This document shows, one piece after another, positions 6,417 to 9,173 of a DNA stretch of 9,173 bases. Positions within the stretch are counted from its first letter, which is position 1. Each line of letters starts with the position of its first letter. Source of the stretch: Anaerolineales bacterium UBA3001 (GTDB lineage Bacteria; Chloroflexota; Anaerolineae; Anaerolineales; UBA11657); the NCBI GenBank assembly GCA_002346435.1, contig DDZT01000079.1, forward strand, positions 1 to 9,173. The letters run 5' to 3'. The notes under the pieces were generated by a model that was given only the letters and a program-made list of their open reading frames with translations, made no database searches and was not told where the DNA came from. The position numbers were made by a program, and so were the translations under genes.

Positions 6417-8411
6417 ATGACCGCTAATTTTCCAAAACTTCGCTTTCGTCAAGTCCATCTAGATTTTCACACATCGGAGTATTGTGAAGACGTAGGTGCA
6501 GAATTTAATGAAGAGCAATTTATTAAAGCCCTTGAAATCGGTAGAGTAAACTCAATCACCGTTTTCGCCACTTGCCATCATGGATGGGCTTATTACCCAA
6601 CCAAAACAGATATGGCGCATCCTAATCTAAAGACTGACCTACTAGGCCGAATGCTGAAAGCTGGAAAGAAAGCCAAAATCAATATGCCTGTTTATATAAC
6701 TGTACGCTGGAATGATAAAGCCTCCCGTGAGCACCCTGAGTGGGTAATTCGCAATGTAGATGGTTCAATGATGGGACCGGACCACTCTCACCCACAGAAT
6801 ACTAAGACTACTGGTCCAACCTGGTACATGCTTTGCCTAAACAGCCCTTACCTAGAAAAAATAGTTGTACCTATTACCAAGGAGATATCGGAATTATATA
6901 ATCCCAGCGGATTTTTCTTCGACATAACAAATGAACATGAATGCACGTGTGACTGGTGTCAACAAACTATGCAAGAGCACGGTCTTGATCCTTTGAATAA
7001 AGAGGATCGCGTAGAGTGCTCTCGTATTGTCTACAAAAATTACCTCAAACGTGTAACTGACATAGTATGGAGCAACAACCCTAAAGCAACTATATATCAC
7101 AACGGAAAAGATAAAATGGGACGGTATGATTTATATCCTTACTGGTCCCACCACGAAATAGAATCGCTACCAACCAGTCACTGGGGATACAATTACTTCC
7201 CTACCTTTGCTCGCTATTTCACTAATGTTCCTGATTTCGATTTTCTTGGTCAGACAGGAAAATTCCATTCCCTATGGGGAGAAATTGGTGGCTTCAAAAA
7301 CCCGACTGCTCTCAAATATGAAGTAGCACAAATGATCTCTCTTGGAAGCAGATGCTTAGTGGGTGACCAATTAGACCCTCGCGGGAAAATGAATGACGAT
7401 ACTTACAAAATAATTGGAGAAGCATATGAATATGTTGAACAACGCGAATCGTGGATAGAAAATACTACGATGGTAGCAGATGTAGCAATATTATCAGCAA
7501 CTGCTTTACATGGAGACAATGATTTTATTACCAGTGATCTTGGAGCAAGCAGTATGCTACTTCAAGAACAAATATTATTTAAAATCATTGACCAAACCAT
7601 GGATTTTTCCCAATATCGTTTGTTGATTCTTCCAGATGAAATCCTAATCGATCATACTCTAAAATCTAAACTGGAAAACTTCATCCAACAAGGTGGTGCA
7701 CTCATTCTGACAAACAATAGTGGACTTAATTGGGAAGAAGATTCGTTCGCGATCGATTGTGGTCTAACATATAAGGGACGTTCACATAATGATATTGAGT
7801 ATATAGAAGCACATCAGTTGTCGGGCGACGGATTGATTAAGTCACCATTTTTAGTATACGAATCAGGAATAGCAACTGAAGTGACAGATGCGAAAATACT
7901 TGCAAACACTTGGTCGCCCGAGTTCAATCGCACTGTGGGAAAATTTTGCGGACATCGGAATACACCATATGATAGATTGTCTGACCATCCATCTGTAGTT
8001 AAAAAAGGAAAGATTATTCATATTGCCCAACCACTCTTTAGAATATATGAGAAAATGGGCATGAAGCTACATCGAGACTTATTTAGCAACTGCTTGAAAC
8101 TTGTGTACACGGATCCCCTACTAGAAGTAGACCTAAAATCTGCAGGGCGCGCTAGCCTCATGAGACAAACTCACAACAACCACCTAGTTTTACATCTACT
8201 TTATGCTAGCCCAATTATGCGAGGAGAGATTGAGGTAATTGAAGACATCGTTCCATTATATGATATCAACGTATCGCTACAAATGGATCAGTCTCCTAAT
8301 AAGGTCACATGTGTACCTGAGGATCAGCCTATCAATTTTAAATATGAGTCAGGACACCTTACATTTGTAGTTGACAAGTTGGATATGCATAAGATGATTG
8401 AAATAAGTTAA
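6417..8411 (+). CDS. GHL6/GH151-like glycoside hydrolase, putative alpha-L-fucosidase
   Basis: A 664-residue protein with the architecture of hypothetical glycosyl hydrolase 6 plus a GH42-type trimerisation domain. The N-terminal barrel (about 8-340) opens with VHLDFHTSE (residues 13-21); TVFATCHHGWAYYPTK near 48-63 resembles the conserved HH segment of GH29 fucosidases; the strand GFFFDI ends in D169, the likely nucleophile by analogy, followed by C176-x-C178-x2-C181. Residues about 350-450 form a class I glutamine-amidotransferase-like domain (LLILPDEILID, then FIQQGGALILT). The tail from about 560 is a beta domain. GH151, the fucosidase family I consider nearest, is recalled from general knowledge and was not tested by search. 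The start is fixed by an in-frame TGA at 6408-6410 within the Shine-Dalgarno AAGGTGA. No signal peptide, so cytoplasmic. It heads the rightward arm and is coupled to the sulfatase that follows. Family membership is firm; fucosidase activity is moderate. Confidence 0.85.
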   Translation: MTANFPKLRFRQVHLDFHTSEYCEDVGAEFNEEQFIKALEIGRVNSITVFATCHHGWAYYPTKTDMAHPNLKTDLLGRMLKAGKKAKINMPVYITVRWNDKASREHPEWVIRNVDGSMMGPDHSHPQNTKTTGPTWYMLCLNSPYLEKIVVPITKEISELYNPSGFFFDITNEHECTCDWCQQTMQEHGLDPLNKEDRVECSRIVYKNYLKRVTDIVWSNNPKATIYHNGKDKMGRYDLYPYWSHHEIESLPTSHWGYNYFPTFARYFTNVPDFDFLGQTGKFHSLWGEIGGFKNPTALKYEVAQMISLGSRCLVGDQLDPRGKMNDDTYKIIGEAYEYVEQRESWIENTTMVADVAILSATALHGDNDFITSDLGASSMLLQEQILFKIIDQTMDFSQYRLLILPDEILIDHTLKSKLENFIQQGGALILTNNSGLNWEEDSFAIDCGLTYKGRSHNDIEYIEAHQLSGDGLIKSPFLVYESGIATEVTDAKILANTWSPEFNRTVGKFCGHRNTPYDRLSDHPSVVKKGKIIHIAQPLFRIYEKMGMKLHRDLFSNCLKLVYTDPLLEVDLKSAGRASLMRQTHNNHLVLHLLYASPIMRGEIEVIEDIVPLYDINVSLQMDQSPNKVTCVPEDQPINFKYESGHLTFVVDKLDMHKMIEIS

Positions 8412-8424
8412 TGAGACTACAATA

Positions 8425-9173
8425 ATGTCTCAGACGACTGCTGACAAACCAAATGTGTTATTTGTGATCACAGACGATCAAGGCTATGGTGATCTAGGTT
8501 GTCATGGCAATACAATCATTAATACCCCGCACTTAGACAAACTACATAGCCAGAGCGTCAGATTTACAAACTTCCATGTTGGTCCAACTTGCGCCCCAAC
8601 CAGAGCTGGAATCATGACCGGCCGATACTGTAATTCCACAGGCGTCTGGCATACTGTTGGAGGACGTTCATTATTGCGAGAATCCGAGATTACTATGGGT
8701 GATATTTTCCGAGAGAATGGCTACAGAACAGGCATGTTTGGAAAATGGCATCTAGGAGACAACTACCCATTCCGTCCACATGACCGAGGATTTGAAAAAG
8801 CGCTTTATCATGGCGGTGGTGGCATCAGTCAAACTCCAGACTACTGGGAAAACGACTATTTTGATGATACTTATTTCCATAACGGAATGCCAGAATCATT
8901 CAAAGGTTACTGCACTGATGTTTGGTTTGATGAAGCACTAAAATTTATAGAGGACAAAAGCGATAGGCCTTTCTTATGTTATCTATCGACTAATGCTCCC
9001 CACAGTCCTTTCCGCGTTCCACCAATCTACAGTAATCAATACCATCAGCAAGTGCCCTATTTCCGTTCTCGTTTCTATGGAATGATCACAAATATCGATG
9101 AAAACATATCTAGACTGAGAACAAAATTACGTGATCTAGGCATCGAAGAAAATACTATCTTGATCTTTATGAC
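8425..9173 (+). CDS. second S1-family sulfatase, 3' end beyond the window
   Basis: The first 249 codons of a type I sulfatase, begun at ATG 8425 and cut by the window edge. Seen: D17-D18 in TDDQGYGD; the signature CAPTRAGIMTG with Cys56 as the formylglycine site; GYRTGMFGKWHLG with K107 and H109; and H193 in STNAPHSPF. The window stops just before the expected Asp-Asn metal ligands. It aligns almost without gaps to the leftward sulfatase at 113-1855, about 57% identical by hand count, so the two are paralogues. No signal peptide is present (MSQTTADKPNVLFVI). No Shine-Dalgarno precedes it; the gap to the upstream stop is 13 nt and holds a four-codon frame that begins on TAATG and ends on TAATG, suggesting translational coupling. 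Its substrate is unknown but should be a sulfated sugar related to that of its upstream partner. Confidence 0.93.
   Translation, partial: MSQTTADKPNVLFVITDDQGYGDLGCHGNTIINTPHLDKLHSQSVRFTNFHVGPTCAPTRAGIMTGRYCNSTGVWHTVGGRSLLRESEITMGDIFRENGYRTGMFGKWHLGDNYPFRPHDRGFEKALYHGGGGISQTPDYWENDYFDDTYFHNGMPESFKGYCTDVWFDEALKFIEDKSDRPFLCYLSTNAPHSPFRVPPIYSNQYHQQVPYFRSRFYGMITNIDENISRLRTKLRDLGIEENTILIFM

Overview
The window is an AT-rich (by eye about 40% G+C), densely coded bacterial segment that reads as a carbohydrate-utilisation locus for a sulfated glycan. It holds two S1-type formylglycine sulfatases, two large TIM-barrel proteins related to glycoside hydrolases, and one lipoprotein solute-binding protein of an ABC importer. 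The binding protein has a lipobox followed by a long Glu/Lys/Val linker, a pattern I associate with Chloroflexota; numerous sulfatases are also typical of marine or sponge-associated Chloroflexota, Planctomycetota, Lentisphaerota and Poribacteria. Assignment to Chloroflexota is an inference at moderate to low confidence, because no rRNA, tRNA or housekeeping gene is present.

Layout. A leftward arm (minus strand) runs from about 6103 to the left edge: the solute-binding lipoprotein (3983-6103), a strong hairpin (3902-3937), a glycoside-hydrolase-like protein (1985-3796), a sulfatase (113-1855), and possibly the first codons of a further gene at the left edge. A rightward arm (plus strand) starts at 6417 with a GHL6/GH151-like putative alpha-L-fucosidase (6417-8411), followed after 13 nt by a second sulfatase (8425 to the window end, truncated). 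The arms diverge from a 313-bp intergenic region that holds a plausible leftward promoter and a 14-bp-arm inverted repeat just upstream of the rightward start. Each arm carries the same pair, a glycosidase-like gene followed by a sulfatase, and the two sulfatases are clear paralogues (about 57% identical by hand count over the shared N-terminal part).

Inferred working model: the lipoprotein captures an oligosaccharide for an importer whose permease and ATPase genes are outside the window. Neither the sulfatases nor the glycosidase-like proteins have a recognisable signal peptide, so desulfation and sugar release probably occur in the cytoplasm after uptake. Resemblance of the 6417-8411 product to GH29/GH151 fucosidases makes a sulfated, fucose-containing glycan the best substrate guess, but the sequence does not prove it. 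No CRISPR array, RNA gene, insertion sequence or integrase was seen.
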